A stretch of DNA of 64,000 bases. Origin: Nonomuraea polychroma (lineage in GTDB: Bacteria > Actinomycetota > Actinomycetes > Streptosporangiales > Streptosporangiaceae). The stretch is taken from assembly GCF_004011505.1 (NCBI RefSeq), contig NZ_SAUN01000001.1, forward strand, positions 9,513,501 through 9,577,500. The letters run 5' to 3'. The notes under the pieces are model-generated. The model was not told where the DNA came from and ran no database searches. It saw only the letters and a list, made by a program, of their open reading frames with translations. The position numbers and the translations under genes are program-made. Position 1 is the first letter of the stretch. Each line of letters opens with the position of its first letter. Positions 48,681-57,943 of this stretch are shown piece by piece.

Positions 48681-50540
48681 TCAGCCGCCGAAGGGGTCGT
48701 CGTCGATCGGGTTGTCAGACGGCGGGTCCTCCGGGAAGTCCGTCTGGCCGTCGCTGGGCTCCTCGGTGGGGAACGGATCGCTCGGCTGCTCCGTCGGCTG
48801 CTGCTCCGGACCCGTGGACACCACGATCGTCACCGTCGTGTTCGGCGGCAACTTGGTGCCTTCGCCCGGGTTCTGCTGCACGACCGTGCCCTCGGGCTGG
48901 TCGCTGGCCTGCGGGACCACCTTGGCCTTGAAGCCGGCCGCCTTCAGTTGCGCGGTGGCGTCCTCCACGGTGAGCCCGATGAGGCTGGGGACCTCGCCCA
49001 GCTCCTTGGGCACCCAGAGCGTGACGGTGCCGCCCTCCTGGATCTGCTCACCGGACTTGGGGCTGGTGGCGACGACCGTGCCCTGCGGCTTGCTGGAGAC
49101 TCTGGTCTTGACCGTGGCCTGCAGGCCGGCGTCCTCCAGGACCTTGGTGGCCTCCGCCTGCGTCATGCCGATGAGGCCGTCCGGCACCTTGACCTTCTTC
49201 GGGCCCGTGGACACGTACAGCTTGACGGTCGAGCCCTTCGGCGCCTTGGTGCCCTCGGCGGGATCCGTCTTGATGACGGTGTCCTTGTCGATCTCGGAGC
49301 TGGGCTCCTTCACCACCTCGACCTTGAACCCCAGGTTGGTGAGCTGGCTCTCGGCGTACTTCTGCTCCTGCGAGACAAGGGACGGGATCGCGACCGTCGT
49401 CTCCGCCGGCGTGTTGCCGGTGCCGAACATCAGGTAGCCGACCGTGACGAAGCCACCGATGATCAGCAGCGGGATGATGATCCACAACGCGGTCTTGACG
49501 CCGTTGCCGCCACCGCCGCTCGGGGCCCTGCGCCGCCCGCCACGACCGCCGCCGTCGCCGTCGCCGTAGTCGTACGGCGGGATGGAGCTGGTGCGCTGCG
49601 TGGCCGGGCCGGTGGCGGCCTGTGTGGCCGTCATCATGCGCGTGCCCTGGCCGTAGTTGCTCGTCATCGCCATCGTCTGGGCGTCGGTCGGCATGCCGGA
49701 CATCGCACGCTGGATGTCGGCCCGCATATCGGCCGCGCTCTGGTAACGCTGGGCCGGGTCCTTGGCCATGGCCTTGAGCACGATCGCGTCGGCCCACTGC
49801 GGGATGTCGCGGTCGATCTGCGACGGCGGGATGGGCTCCTCGCGGACGTGCTGGTAGGCGATCGCCACCGGCGAGTCGCCGGTGAACGGCGGCTGCCCGG
49901 TCAGCAACTCGTAGAGCAAGCATCCGGTGGAGTAGATGTCGCTGCGGGCGTCCACCCGCTCGCCCCGCGCCTGCTCGGGCGACAGGTATTGCGCGGTGCC
50001 GATCACCTGAGCCGTCTGCGTCATCGTGGCCGCGGAGTCGGCCATGGCTCGCGCGATGCCGAAGTCCATCACCTTGACGTCGCCCGCCCGCGTGATCATC
50101 ACGTTGGCCGGCTTGATGTCGCGGTGCACGATGCCGCCGCGGTGGCTGTAATCCAGCGCCCGCAGGATGCCGTCGACCAGCTCGGCCGCCCGCTCGGGCA
50201 TCAGCCGCCTGTCCTGGCGCAGCAGGTCGCGCAGCGTCCTGCCGTCGACATACTCCATCACGATGTACGGCACCGGGGTGCCGTCGGTGACGTCCTCGCC
50301 GGTGTCGTAGACCGCGACGACGGCCGGGTGGTTCAGTGAGGCCGCCGACTGCGCCTCACGGCGGAACCGGGCCTGGAAGGTGTGGTCGCGCGCCAGGTCG
50401 GACCGGAGGGTTTTGATCGCGACTATGCGGTCCAGCCGGATGTCTCGGGCGCGATAAACCTCGGCCATGCCGCCGCGCCCGACGACACCGTCGAGCTCGT
50501 AACGACCTCCGAGTAGCCGAGGCTGAGTCATTTCCTGCAC
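48681..50540 (-). CDS. pknB: Ser/Thr protein kinase PknB with three PASTA domains
   Basis: 619 residues. Kinase domain 14-275: 'GRGGMAEVYRA', K43, 'IVHRDIKPANVMI' (D141), DFG 159-161, and the activation loop 'ATMTQTAQVIGTAQYLSPEQ', close to the TQT autophosphorylation site of mycobacterial PknB. One span ('ALWIIIPLLIIGGFVTVGYL', about 350-370), then three PASTA repeats (about 380-575) and an acidic Pro-rich tail. M. tuberculosis PknB has four PASTA domains, so this is one shorter. Binds muropeptides and controls wall synthesis and division. Last gene of the fhaA-pknB cluster. Confidence 0.96.
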   Translation of the reverse strand: MQEMTQPRLLGGRYELDGVVGRGGMAEVYRARDIRLDRIVAIKTLRSDLARDHTFQARFRREAQSAASLNHPAVVAVYDTGEDVTDGTPVPYIVMEYVDGRTLRDLLRQDRRLMPERAAELVDGILRALDYSHRGGIVHRDIKPANVMITRAGDVKVMDFGIARAMADSAATMTQTAQVIGTAQYLSPEQARGERVDARSDIYSTGCLLYELLTGQPPFTGDSPVAIAYQHVREEPIPPSQIDRDIPQWADAIVLKAMAKDPAQRYQSAADMRADIQRAMSGMPTDAQTMAMTSNYGQGTRMMTATQAATGPATQRTSSIPPYDYGDGDGGGRGGRRRAPSGGGGNGVKTALWIIIPLLIIGGFVTVGYLMFGTGNTPAETTVAIPSLVSQEQKYAESQLTNLGFKVEVVKEPSSEIDKDTVIKTDPAEGTKAPKGSTVKLYVSTGPKKVKVPDGLIGMTQAEATKVLEDAGLQATVKTRVSSKPQGTVVATSPKSGEQIQEGGTVTLWVPKELGEVPSLIGLTVEDATAQLKAAGFKAKVVPQASDQPEGTVVQQNPGEGTKLPPNTTVTIVVSTGPEQQPTEQPSDPFPTEEPSDGQTDFPEDPPSDNPIDDDPFGG

Positions 50541-50614
50541 TGTCCCTTACCGTTCATCTTGGGTGCCGGCCTGCTCGGGGGGCCGCCGGTGTCCATCATC
50601 GACCCCCTGGCGCG

Positions 50615-51997
50615 TCACGTCTCCTCCTTGGGTGGGTTCGTTTCACCCGGGTCTGGCGAAGCGGTCGGTGTCGAAGCCGTCGGTGTCCTGGTGGGCGTTG
50701 GGGTGGCGGTGGGTGTCGGGGTCCGGGTGGTCGGTGTCGGTTTGGGTGTCGGCTTCTTGGTGGGAGTTGCCGACTTGCTTACCGTAGCCGACCGCGAGGG
50801 TGTAGGCCTCGGCGACTTGACCGGAACCACCGCAGGGCGCCGGGTCCGCGTCTTGGTCTTGCTCGGACGCACCTGCTCCGGCGGTGTCGTCAGCGCCGAC
50901 TCTGTGGGATCCGCCACGTCAGGGGGCGTCGCCATCGGCGTCCGGCCGGCGAGGGAGATGGCGCTGAGACCCACTGCGGCCACACACCCTGCCGTGGCCA
51001 CCGCGGCCAGTGTCTTGGCGCCCTTACGCCGTTTGCCCTGCCCGCCCGTCCGCCCTTCTTCCAGCGCCGTCGCCGGGGCGAGGTCAGCCGGGGTGAGGTC
51101 ATCGGTGTCCCGCTCGTCCTCGGGCGACGACTCGCGTACCTGGAAGCCGGACGGGTCGGTGAGCATGCTCAGGTCGGTGCCCTGCTCGGCGCCGACCAGC
51201 GACTCGCGCAGCACGTAGGCCCGGTCGGCCACCTCCAGCGCCCCGGCCGGACGTTGCGCGGGCTCCTTGGCCAACAGCGCCAGGACCAGCTCACGCACCG
51301 GCGCGGGCACGTCCACGCCGAGCGGCGGCGGCGCCTCGTTGAGGTGCAGCAGCGCGATCGCCACCTGGGTGTCCCCGCGGAACGGCGTGCGTCCCGCCAG
51401 ACACTCGTACGCCACCACGCCCAGCGAGTAGAGGTCGGTCGCGGGCGTGAGCGGGAAACCCTGCGCCTGCTCGGGGCTGACGTATTGGGCGGTGCCCAGC
51501 ACCGTGCCGGCCTGCGTCACGGGCGCCGCCTCCAGAGCCCGCGCGATGCCGAAGTCCGTCACCTTGATGACGCCCTCCGGGGTGACGAGCAGGTTGCCCG
51601 GCTTGATGTCGCGGTGGATGATCCCGGCCGAGTGCGCCGCGTGCAGGGCCTTGGCGGTCTGGTGCACCACGTCCAGCGCCACCTCGGCGCCCAGGGCGCC
51701 GTTGCGCGCCAGGATGGCCGACAGCGGCTCCCCGTGGACCAGCTCCATCACCAGGTAGGCGAGGTCGCTCTGCTCGCCATAGTCGAAGACCTGCGCGATC
51801 CCTGGGTCGGCCAGGGCCGCCGTGAGCCGCGCCTCGTTGCGGAAACGCTCGCGGAAGGTCGGGTCGGTGTGGATGTCGCTACGCAGGATCTTGACCGCCA
51901 CCTCGCGCCCGAGGAGCTCGTCGCGGGCGCGCCAGACCTCACCCATACCGCCCGTGGCGATGCGGGAGACCAGCAGGTAGCGGTTACGGAGCCGCAT
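50615..51997 (-). CDS. pknA: Ser/Thr protein kinase PknA
   Basis: 460 residues. Kinase domain: 'RIATGGMGEVWRARDELLGR', 'VAVKILRSD', 'IIHRDIKPGNLLV', 'VTDFGIARAL' and 'GTAQYVSPEQAQG'. One transmembrane segment ('TLAAVATAGCVAAVGLSAIS', about 335-355), then an outer tail of about 100 residues made of Pro/Thr/Ser/Lys repeats and no PASTA domains. PknA phosphorylates division and growth proteins together with PknB. ATG 51997 is chosen over GTG 52018. Sits between pbpA (21 bases) and pknB (74 bases). Confidence 0.94.
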   Translation of the reverse strand: MRLRNRYLLVSRIATGGMGEVWRARDELLGREVAVKILRSDIHTDPTFRERFRNEARLTAALADPGIAQVFDYGEQSDLAYLVMELVHGEPLSAILARNGALGAEVALDVVHQTAKALHAAHSAGIIHRDIKPGNLLVTPEGVIKVTDFGIARALEAAPVTQAGTVLGTAQYVSPEQAQGFPLTPATDLYSLGVVAYECLAGRTPFRGDTQVAIALLHLNEAPPPLGVDVPAPVRELVLALLAKEPAQRPAGALEVADRAYVLRESLVGAEQGTDLSMLTDPSGFQVRESSPEDERDTDDLTPADLAPATALEEGRTGGQGKRRKGAKTLAAVATAGCVAAVGLSAISLAGRTPMATPPDVADPTESALTTPPEQVRPSKTKTRTRRPAVVPVKSPRPTPSRSATVSKSATPTKKPTPKPTPTTRTPTPTATPTPTRTPTASTPTASPDPGETNPPKEET

Positions 51998-52018
51998 GAT
52001 CCAGCAGGTTACCGTCAC

Positions 52019-53479
52019 TCACTTGTTCAGCACCGCCTCCAGCACGGCTTTTGCGATCGGCGCGGCGGTGTGACCGCCTGTCGCCTCCGCGCCGACGTTA
52101 GCGGCGCCGGACTCGACGATGACCGCCAGCGCCACCTTCGGGTCCTCCGCGGGCGCGAAGGAGATGAACCAGGCGTGCGGCGGCTGGCCGTCGGCCGTCT
52201 CCGCGGTGCCCGTCTTACCCGCTACTTGGACGCCCGGCACCTGTGCCAGGTTGGCCGTGCCGTTGTTGACGACGCTCACCATCATGTCGCGCAGCTTGCC
52301 GGCGGTCTCGGAGCTCACGGCCTCCGACAGCTCCTCGGGCTTGGCCTCGTCGACCGTGTCGCCCTTGGCGTCGGTGATCTTGTTGACGAGGTACGGCTTC
52401 ATCACCGCGCCATCGTTGGCGATGCCAGCCGCGATCATCGCCATCTGGAGCGGCGTCATCCGGTTGCTGCGCTGCCCGATCGAGGCCATCGCCACGGCCG
52501 CCTGATCCTCCTTGGGGCCGAAGTCGCTCTCGGCCACCGACATCGGCACGGCGATCTGCTGACCCATGCCGAACTTCTCCGTCTGCTCCTTCATCTTGTC
52601 GTAGCCGAGCTCCATGCCCATCTTGCCGAAGGGCGTGTTGCAGGACTTCTCCAGAGCGAATGTCAGCGTGACCGAGCCGGAGCCGCAGGCCGCGCCGCCG
52701 TAGTTGGGCAGGCTGATGGTCGTGTTGGGCAGCGGCAGCCGCTGCGGCGCGTCCACGTTGGTGTCCGGGCCGCGCGAGGAATCGTCCTCCAGATACGCCG
52801 CCATCGTCACCACCTTGAACGTCGACCCCGGCGGGTACGTCTGGCCGATGGTGCGGTTGAGCAGCGGCTGGCTCTTCTCCTTGGCCAGCTCGTCGTAGCG
52901 CGTGAAGACCTTGCCCTTTTCGGTGCCCGACAGCTCGGTGGGGTCGTACGTGGGCAGCGAGACCATCGCCAGGATCGCGCCGGTCTTCGGGTCGAGCGCG
53001 ATCACCGCGCCGCGCTTGCCGCTGTTGCGCAGCGCGTCGTAGGCCGCCTTCTGCGCTTTGGGGTTGATCGTGACCTCGACGTTGGCGCCCTTGGTCGGCT
53101 CGCCGGTGAACAGGTCGATGCCACGCCGCAGCAGCAGGTCCGCGCTGGAGCCGTCGAGCAGGTCGTTCTCGGACTTCTCGACCGCGCTCTCGCTCTCGGG
53201 CGAGAAGAAGCCGGTGACGTGCGCGTACAGCTTGGCGTCCGGGTATTCCCTGACGAACCTGAACCTCTTGCTCTCGGTCTCGACGGACTGCGCGATCACC
53301 TTGCCGCCCGCGACGATGCGTCCCCGCTCGATGGCGTAACGCGCGTAGTAGTTGCGGGTGTTGCGGGAGTCGCCGCTCAGCTCTTCCGCGCGGACCGCTT
53401 GCAGGATGTTCACATTGATCATCAGGAGCGCGAACATGACCAGGCAGGCCACGGCCGCGCGCTTCAGGGTCTTGTTCAT
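52019..53479 (-). CDS. pbpA: Penicillin-binding protein PbpA (class B transpeptidase)
   Basis: 486 residues. N-terminal anchor ('AAVACLVMFALLMINVNILQ'), a non-catalytic domain, and the transpeptidase with 'GSTFK' (S219, K222), 'KSCN' (S279-C280-N281; Cys in the SxN motif) and 'AGKTGTAE'. It cross-links septal or polar peptidoglycan with RodA. ATGA overlap with rodA upstream; the usual rodA-pbpA pair. Expected to be activated through PknB phosphorylation as in mycobacteria. Confidence 0.96.
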   Translation of the reverse strand: MNKTLKRAAVACLVMFALLMINVNILQAVRAEELSGDSRNTRNYYARYAIERGRIVAGGKVIAQSVETESKRFRFVREYPDAKLYAHVTGFFSPESESAVEKSENDLLDGSSADLLLRRGIDLFTGEPTKGANVEVTINPKAQKAAYDALRNSGKRGAVIALDPKTGAILAMVSLPTYDPTELSGTEKGKVFTRYDELAKEKSQPLLNRTIGQTYPPGSTFKVVTMAAYLEDDSSRGPDTNVDAPQRLPLPNTTISLPNYGGAACGSGSVTLTFALEKSCNTPFGKMGMELGYDKMKEQTEKFGMGQQIAVPMSVAESDFGPKEDQAAVAMASIGQRSNRMTPLQMAMIAAGIANDGAVMKPYLVNKITDAKGDTVDEAKPEELSEAVSSETAGKLRDMMVSVVNNGTANLAQVPGVQVAGKTGTAETADGQPPHAWFISFAPAEDPKVALAVIVESGAANVGAEATGGHTAAPIAKAVLEAVLNK

Positions 53480-54858
53480 CGCTGGAACACCTGCGTCAGT
53501 CCTTCGTTCTGGATCGCCTGAGGCGGGGGCTTTCGCGCCGAATCAGACATTCTTACCAAAAGCGCAATAAGGATCCAGTTAGCCAGCAATGCGGAGCCAC
53601 CCTGGGACATGAACGGGGTGACCAGACCGGTCAGGGGGATGAGGTTCGTCACGCCGCCGACGATGATGAACACCTGCCAGGCCAGGATGAAGGACAGGCC
53701 GCCCGCCAGCAGCTTCGAGAACGGCTCGCGCGCCGCCAGCGAGGTGCGCAGCCCCCTCTCGACCAGCAGCGCGTAGAGCATGAGCAGCGCCATCAGGCCG
53801 GTCAGGCCCAGCTCCTCGCCCACTGCGGCGAAGATGAAGTCGGAGAAGGACAGCGGGATCAGGTCGGGGTTGCCCTGCCCGAGCCCGGTGCCCAGGATGC
53901 CGCCCGCGCCCAGCCCGAACAGGCTCTGCATGATCTGGAAGCTGCCGCCGACCTCCCGGTTGTAGAACTCGTCGGAGCTCGGGTTGAGCCAGATCTGGAA
54001 CCGGTCGCCGACGTGGTCGAACACCGAGCCCGCCAGGAAGGCGCCGCCGGCGAAGAGCAGCACGCCGATCAGCACCCACGACGTGCGCTGGGTGGCGATG
54101 TAGAGCATCGCGATGAAGCTGCCGAACAGCAGCAGCGATGTGCCCAGGTCCTTTTCGAAGACCAGCACGAGCAGGCTGAGCCCCCAGGTGACGAGGACGG
54201 GACCGAGGTCCCTGGCCCGCGGCAGGTCGATGAAGAGCAGCCGCCGCCCGGCCAGCGCCAGCACGTCGCGCTTGGCCACGAGGTAACCGGCGAAGAAGAC
54301 CACCAGCGCCAGCTTGGCGAACTCGCCCGGCTGGATGGAGAATCCGCCGATGCGGATCCAGATCTTGGCGCCCTGCACCTCGCTGAGTGAGCTGGGGAGC
54401 ACCGCGGGGATCGCGAGCAGGACCAGGCCGACGGCGCCGGCGGTGTAGGTGAGGCGCTGCAGAATCCTGTGATCGCGGATCACGATCAGCGTGGCCGTGA
54501 ACATGACGACGCCGACCGCCGTCCACATGATCTGGTTGGCGGCGGACGCTCCCGGCATTTTCGCGGACTCGAGCCGATAGATCATCACCAGGCCGAGACC
54601 ATTGATCACGGTCACCAGCGGCAGGATCAGCGGATCCGCCCAGGGGGCGAACTTGGCCAGCACAATGTAGGCGACCAGCATCAGGCCACCCAGCCCCAGA
54701 CCGTACGTCAGCATGCCCGCCGGGATCTGACCGTCGATCGCCAGGCCGACGTTGGCGTAGGCGCCCATGACGATGACCACCGCGAGCGCCAGCATGACGA
54801 GCTGGGCCACGCGGCGCTTGGCCGGCATCGGGATGGGGGAATCGGCGACTTCGCTCAT
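53476..54858 (-). CDS. rodA: Peptidoglycan glycosyltransferase RodA/FtsW (SEDS)
   Basis: 460 residues, about twelve spans. SEDS landmarks: 'AKIWIRIGGFSIQPGEFAKL', the long outer loop with 'GGSFQIMQSLFGLGAGGILG' and 'PLSFSDFIFAAVGEELGLTG' (essential Asp in the LxxSxSD-type region), and 'TGLVTPFMSQGGSALLANW'. Polymerises glycan strands from lipid II, partnered with PbpA. Overlaps pbpA by four bases and starts right after the pstP stop on the same strand. Confidence 0.96.
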   Translation of the reverse strand: MSEVADSPIPMPAKRRVAQLVMLALAVVIVMGAYANVGLAIDGQIPAGMLTYGLGLGGLMLVAYIVLAKFAPWADPLILPLVTVINGLGLVMIYRLESAKMPGASAANQIMWTAVGVVMFTATLIVIRDHRILQRLTYTAGAVGLVLLAIPAVLPSSLSEVQGAKIWIRIGGFSIQPGEFAKLALVVFFAGYLVAKRDVLALAGRRLLFIDLPRARDLGPVLVTWGLSLLVLVFEKDLGTSLLLFGSFIAMLYIATQRTSWVLIGVLLFAGGAFLAGSVFDHVGDRFQIWLNPSSDEFYNREVGGSFQIMQSLFGLGAGGILGTGLGQGNPDLIPLSFSDFIFAAVGEELGLTGLMALLMLYALLVERGLRTSLAAREPFSKLLAGGLSFILAWQVFIIVGGVTNLIPLTGLVTPFMSQGGSALLANWILIALLVRMSDSARKPPPQAIQNEGLTQVFQR

Positions 54859-56151
54859 TTACTGCTGTTTCGTCTTGGTCGCGGTCGCGGATGGCGTGGG
54901 TGACGCACTCGTGGTCGCGGTCGTGTCGCTCTGCTGATCTCCGGAGAACTTGAACGCGTTGATCTTCGTTATGCCTTCGTCGACGGAAATGACGGGTATG
55001 CCGCTCTTGATCAGCGCCTGATCGGCCTCGGACAGCTGGGAGAGCTTCCGTCCCGTGGGCTTGGAGACGCTGAACAGCTGGAAGGGGCCCAATTCCTTCT
55101 GGACCCCCTGGAACACGACCACCTCGTCGCCCCTAGCACCGACGAAGAACTGGTCCTGGGTCCACTGATATCCAAAGTAGCCGCCGACGCCGACGGCCGC
55201 GATGCCAATGGTGAGCACGGTGACGAGCGCAGGCCACACGCGACGACGTCTGCCCGACCGCCGGGACGCCTGCGCGACCGGCTCGTCGAAATCGTCGTCG
55301 GCGATCGCCGGCTGGGGCGCCGTCACCGCGCTAGGTCGCCCCGGCGAGGTGTCCTGCGGATTCCCGCGCAGCCGGTTCATGCCCGCGGCGCCCACGACGG
55401 CGGCCTCGGCGGGCACCTGCTGCCCATCGGTGATCTCCAGGACGTCGGCCAGCACACATGTGATGTTGTCCGGCCCGCCACCCCTGTTCGCCAGGTCGAT
55501 GAGCTGGCGGACGACCTCTTCCGGGTCGTCGATGTTGGTGAGCGTGGCGTGCAGCGTCTCCGCGCTCACCACGCCGGACAACCCGTCCGAGCACAGCAGG
55601 TAGCGGTCGCCCACCTGCGCCTCCCGGAGCGTGAGGTCGGGATCGACCTCGCCGCTGCCGTCGAGCGCGCGCAGCAGGATCGAGCGCTGCGGATGCGTGG
55701 CGGCCTCTTCCGGCGTGATGCGCCCGTCGTCGACGAGCTGCTGCACCAGCGTGTGGTCGTGGGTGATCTGGTAGAGCTCCCCGCGCCTGAGCAGGTAGGC
55801 GCGCGAATCGCCGACGTGCACGAGGGCGACCTGGGTGCCGTTCCACAACATGGCCGTGAGAGTCGTGCCCATGCCCTTGAGGCTGGGATCCCGCCCCACC
55901 ATTTCGTGCAGCCTGCGGTTGGCGTCGCGTACCGCTGCCTCGATGGCGTTGAGCAGGTCACCCCCCTGTTGGACCTCCTCGAGAGAGGCCATGGCGGCGA
56001 TGGCGACTGAGCTTGCCACCTCGCCGTGTGCGTGCCCGCCCATGCCGTCGGCGACGGCGAGCAGGCGGCCGCTAGCGTACGCCGAGTCCTCGTTTCCTTC
56101 GCGGAGGAGGCCGACGTCCGAGCGGGCGGCGTAGCGGAGTGCGATGGTCAT
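54859..56151 (-). CDS. pstP: Ser/Thr protein phosphatase PstP (PP2C)
   Basis: 430 residues. PP2C domain 1-240: 'GLLREGNEDSAYASGRLLAV', 'VADGMGGHAHGE', 'GMGTTLTAML', 'VGDSRAYLLR', 'LLCSDGLSG' and 'GGPDNITCVLADV', all metal ligands present. After a linker, one span ('VWPALVTVLTIGIAAVGVGG', about 310-330) and an extracellular domain of about 90 residues ending in a Ser/Thr/Lys-rich tail. Reverses phosphorylation by PknA/PknB. Overlaps fhaB by four bases. Confidence 0.96.
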   Translation of the reverse strand: MTIALRYAARSDVGLLREGNEDSAYASGRLLAVADGMGGHAHGEVASSVAIAAMASLEEVQQGGDLLNAIEAAVRDANRRLHEMVGRDPSLKGMGTTLTAMLWNGTQVALVHVGDSRAYLLRRGELYQITHDHTLVQQLVDDGRITPEEAATHPQRSILLRALDGSGEVDPDLTLREAQVGDRYLLCSDGLSGVVSAETLHATLTNIDDPEEVVRQLIDLANRGGGPDNITCVLADVLEITDGQQVPAEAAVVGAAGMNRLRGNPQDTSPGRPSAVTAPQPAIADDDFDEPVAQASRRSGRRRRVWPALVTVLTIGIAAVGVGGYFGYQWTQDQFFVGARGDEVVVFQGVQKELGPFQLFSVSKPTGRKLSQLSEADQALIKSGIPVISVDEGITKINAFKFSGDQQSDTTATTSASPTPSATATKTKQQ

Positions 56152-56618
56152 TTGCGCAATTCAATGACTGTCTTGCCGACGCGGATCGGAACACCGAGCG
56201 GCACCGGGGTCGGGCGGGTGACTTTCGAGCGGTCGAGATACGTGCCGTTGGTCGACCCGAGGTCTTCCACGATCCACTGACCGTCCTGAGGAAAGAGCCG
56301 GGCATGCCGGCTGGATGCGTAGTCGTCCGTGACTACCAGCGTGGCGTCGTTCGCCCGGCCAATGGTGATGGGCGTCTCCGTGAGATTGATGGTGGTGCCT
56401 TGCAGCGGGCCACCAGTGACGATGAGCTGGCGTGGCTCGCCCTTCTTGCTCTTGGGCTTCGCCACGGCCTTGGCGGGTTTGGCGGACTTGCGTGGACCCG
56501 CGGGAGCCGTGCGTGAACCGAACAAGTCAGTCCGGATCACGCCGACTGCGGCAATGACGAAGAACCACAGCACCGCCAGGAAGGCGAGCCGGATCAGCAG
56601 CAGCGTGAGCTCGGACAT
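56148..56618 (-). CDS. fhaB: FHA-domain protein FhaB (FipA type)
   Basis: 156 residues. One N-terminal transmembrane span ('LIRLAFLAVLWFFVIAAVGV'), a basic Lys/Pro linker and a C-terminal FHA domain with 'ITIGRANDATLVV', 'ASSRHARLF' and 'VEDLGSTNGTYLD', the phosphothreonine-binding residues. Couples kinase signalling to the division machinery. ATGA overlap with pstP. Confidence 0.94.
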   Translation of the reverse strand: MSELTLLLIRLAFLAVLWFFVIAAVGVIRTDLFGSRTAPAGPRKSAKPAKAVAKPKSKKGEPRQLIVTGGPLQGTTINLTETPITIGRANDATLVVTDDYASSRHARLFPQDGQWIVEDLGSTNGTYLDRSKVTRPTPVPLGVPIRVGKTVIELRK

Positions 56619-56635
56619 GGACCGTTTGTCTACCT

Positions 56636-57376
56636 CTAATCGCGCCGGAACACCAGAGTCGTGCGCCCCAGGGTCACTCGCGTGCCGTTCTGGAGCTCGA
56701 TCCTGCGTACCGGCTGGCCGTTGACGAAAGTGCCGTTCGTCGATCCCAGGTCGACGAGAACCACATTCTGGCCCTCGACGCGCAACTCCGCGTGGTGCCG
56801 CGAAACGCCGGGATCGACTAGACGAAGATCGCAGTCGGTGCCCCTGCCGAGCAAGGTCACCGGAGTGGTGAGCTCGTAGGAGCGGTCGCCCTGCGGATCG
56901 TCCTGGGTGGAGACGAGCAGCCTAGGCCGCCCGTTGAACGCGTGCGGCCGGGACGGAGGCAGGTCGCTCGCCGGCTGGCGAATCTCGTCCTGCTCCACCG
57001 TCGCGCCGCGGATGACGCCGGACCTGATGCGGAACAAACCCACAGCCAGGTCGGCGGCGGTCTCGAAGCGAACCCGGACCGGTCCCACGAAAGAGTAGCC
57101 CTGCTCTTTGGCGTACTCCCTGGCGAGGTTGGCCAGCTCGTGACTGATGCTGTCGGCGTAGACCTCAAGCCGTTCGCTGTCGGTCGTGGACAGCTCAACC
57201 ACGAAATCGTTGGGCACGAGCGTGCGACCCTGAGCGACGATCGCCGCACGCTCATCCATCTCCCGCTGAACCGCGCTGGCGACCTCGACCGGCTGAAGGT
57301 CAGATTTGAACGCCCGCGCAAAGGCCCCCTCAACCAAGCCTTCGAGCCTTCGCTCGAAGCGCTGAAGGACTCCCAC
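56636..57376 (-). CDS. fhaA: FHA-domain protein FhaA (DUF3662-FHA)
   Basis: 246 residues. N-terminal DUF3662 domain: 'GVLQRFERRLEGLVEGAFAR', 'VEVASAVQREMDERAAI' and 'LVPNDFVVELS'. A short linker leads to the FHA domain with 'VTLLGRGTDCDLRL', 'GVSRHHAELRV' and 'LVDLGSTNGTFVN'. Shorter linker than the 527-residue mycobacterial FhaA. GTG 57376 has GGGAGGT five bases upstream, which decides the start. First gene of the seven-gene signalling and wall cluster; the tRNA-Leu gene lies on the other side of its promoter. Confidence 0.95.
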   Translation of the reverse strand: MGVLQRFERRLEGLVEGAFARAFKSDLQPVEVASAVQREMDERAAIVAQGRTLVPNDFVVELSTTDSERLEVYADSISHELANLAREYAKEQGYSFVGPVRVRFETAADLAVGLFRIRSGVIRGATVEQDEIRQPASDLPPSRPHAFNGRPRLLVSTQDDPQGDRSYELTTPVTLLGRGTDCDLRLVDPGVSRHHAELRVEGQNVVLVDLGSTNGTFVNGQPVRRIELQNGTRVTLGRTTLVFRRD

Positions 57377-57577
57377 CGGGTACCTCCCTTCCTCCGTGCA
57401 TATGATCGCGTTCCCCAGACGCGTACGGCGCCCGGTTTCCGCTAGTCCCACGTCGCGGCGTTTCCCGGCGCCCGTCGGCTGTCGCGCCCAGCTCCTCCGC
57501 TCCCGTGTCTTATGCGATCGTATCCGGGTTCAGTACCAGTGGCTGTTCCGTGCTACTGTTTCTCCGCACCCAAAAAA

Positions 57578-57660
57578 GGGCGGGTGGCGGAACGGCAGAC
57601 GCGCACGGTTCAGGTCCGTGTGTCCGAAAGGACGTGAGGGTTCAAATCCCTCCTCGCCCA
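57578..57660 (+). tRNA. leuT: tRNA-Leu (anticodon CAG)
   Basis: 83 nt with a long variable arm (class II). Acceptor GGGCGGG pairs with CTCGCCC, discriminator A. Anticodon stem CACGG/CCGTG encloses TTCAGGT, giving CAG. The variable arm is TGTCCGAAAGGACGT, and the T-arm carries GTTCAAATC. CCA is not encoded. It lies divergent from fhaA, as leuT does next to fhaA in M. tuberculosis. Confidence 0.96.
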
Positions 57661-57670
57661 CTCGGTGACA

Positions 57671-57714
57671 GGGGACCCATGGTCGGAAGCATTTGCTTCC
57701 TTCCGCGGGTCCCC
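57671..57714 (+). terminator. Hairpin after tRNA-Leu
   Basis: GGGGACCC (57671-57678) pairs with GGGTCCCC (57707-57714), and an inner stem GGAAGC (57685-57690)/GCTTCC (57695-57700) stacks inside. Followed by TTC. The remaining DNA to 57943 is a GGGGG/CCCCC-rich intergenic stretch without a gene. Confidence 0.8.
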
Positions 57715-57943
57715 TTCGTCGTGTCTCCCGGGGGATGACCCCCGGACCCCCAGCGTCTTCTGGAGGGCTTCGCCCCCCAGACCCCCCTTGATCTGCTGTG
57801 GTTGCTCGCCGGTCCCACCCTGACGAAGTCATCGGCGGATCGCAAGGGTTGTGGGGTCTCTTTTTCTCCGGGTGGGCCGCTCTTGGACCGTACGTCAGGG
57901 TGGTTGCAAGGTGCTTTCGGGCGGCTTGCTGATGTGTTTTACG

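Noticed and set aside
51254..53521. 755-residue plus-strand frame opposite pknA and pbpA
   Set aside because: Mirror-frame artefact of GC-rich codon use (His/Arg/Val strings); the minus-strand genes have all catalytic motifs.
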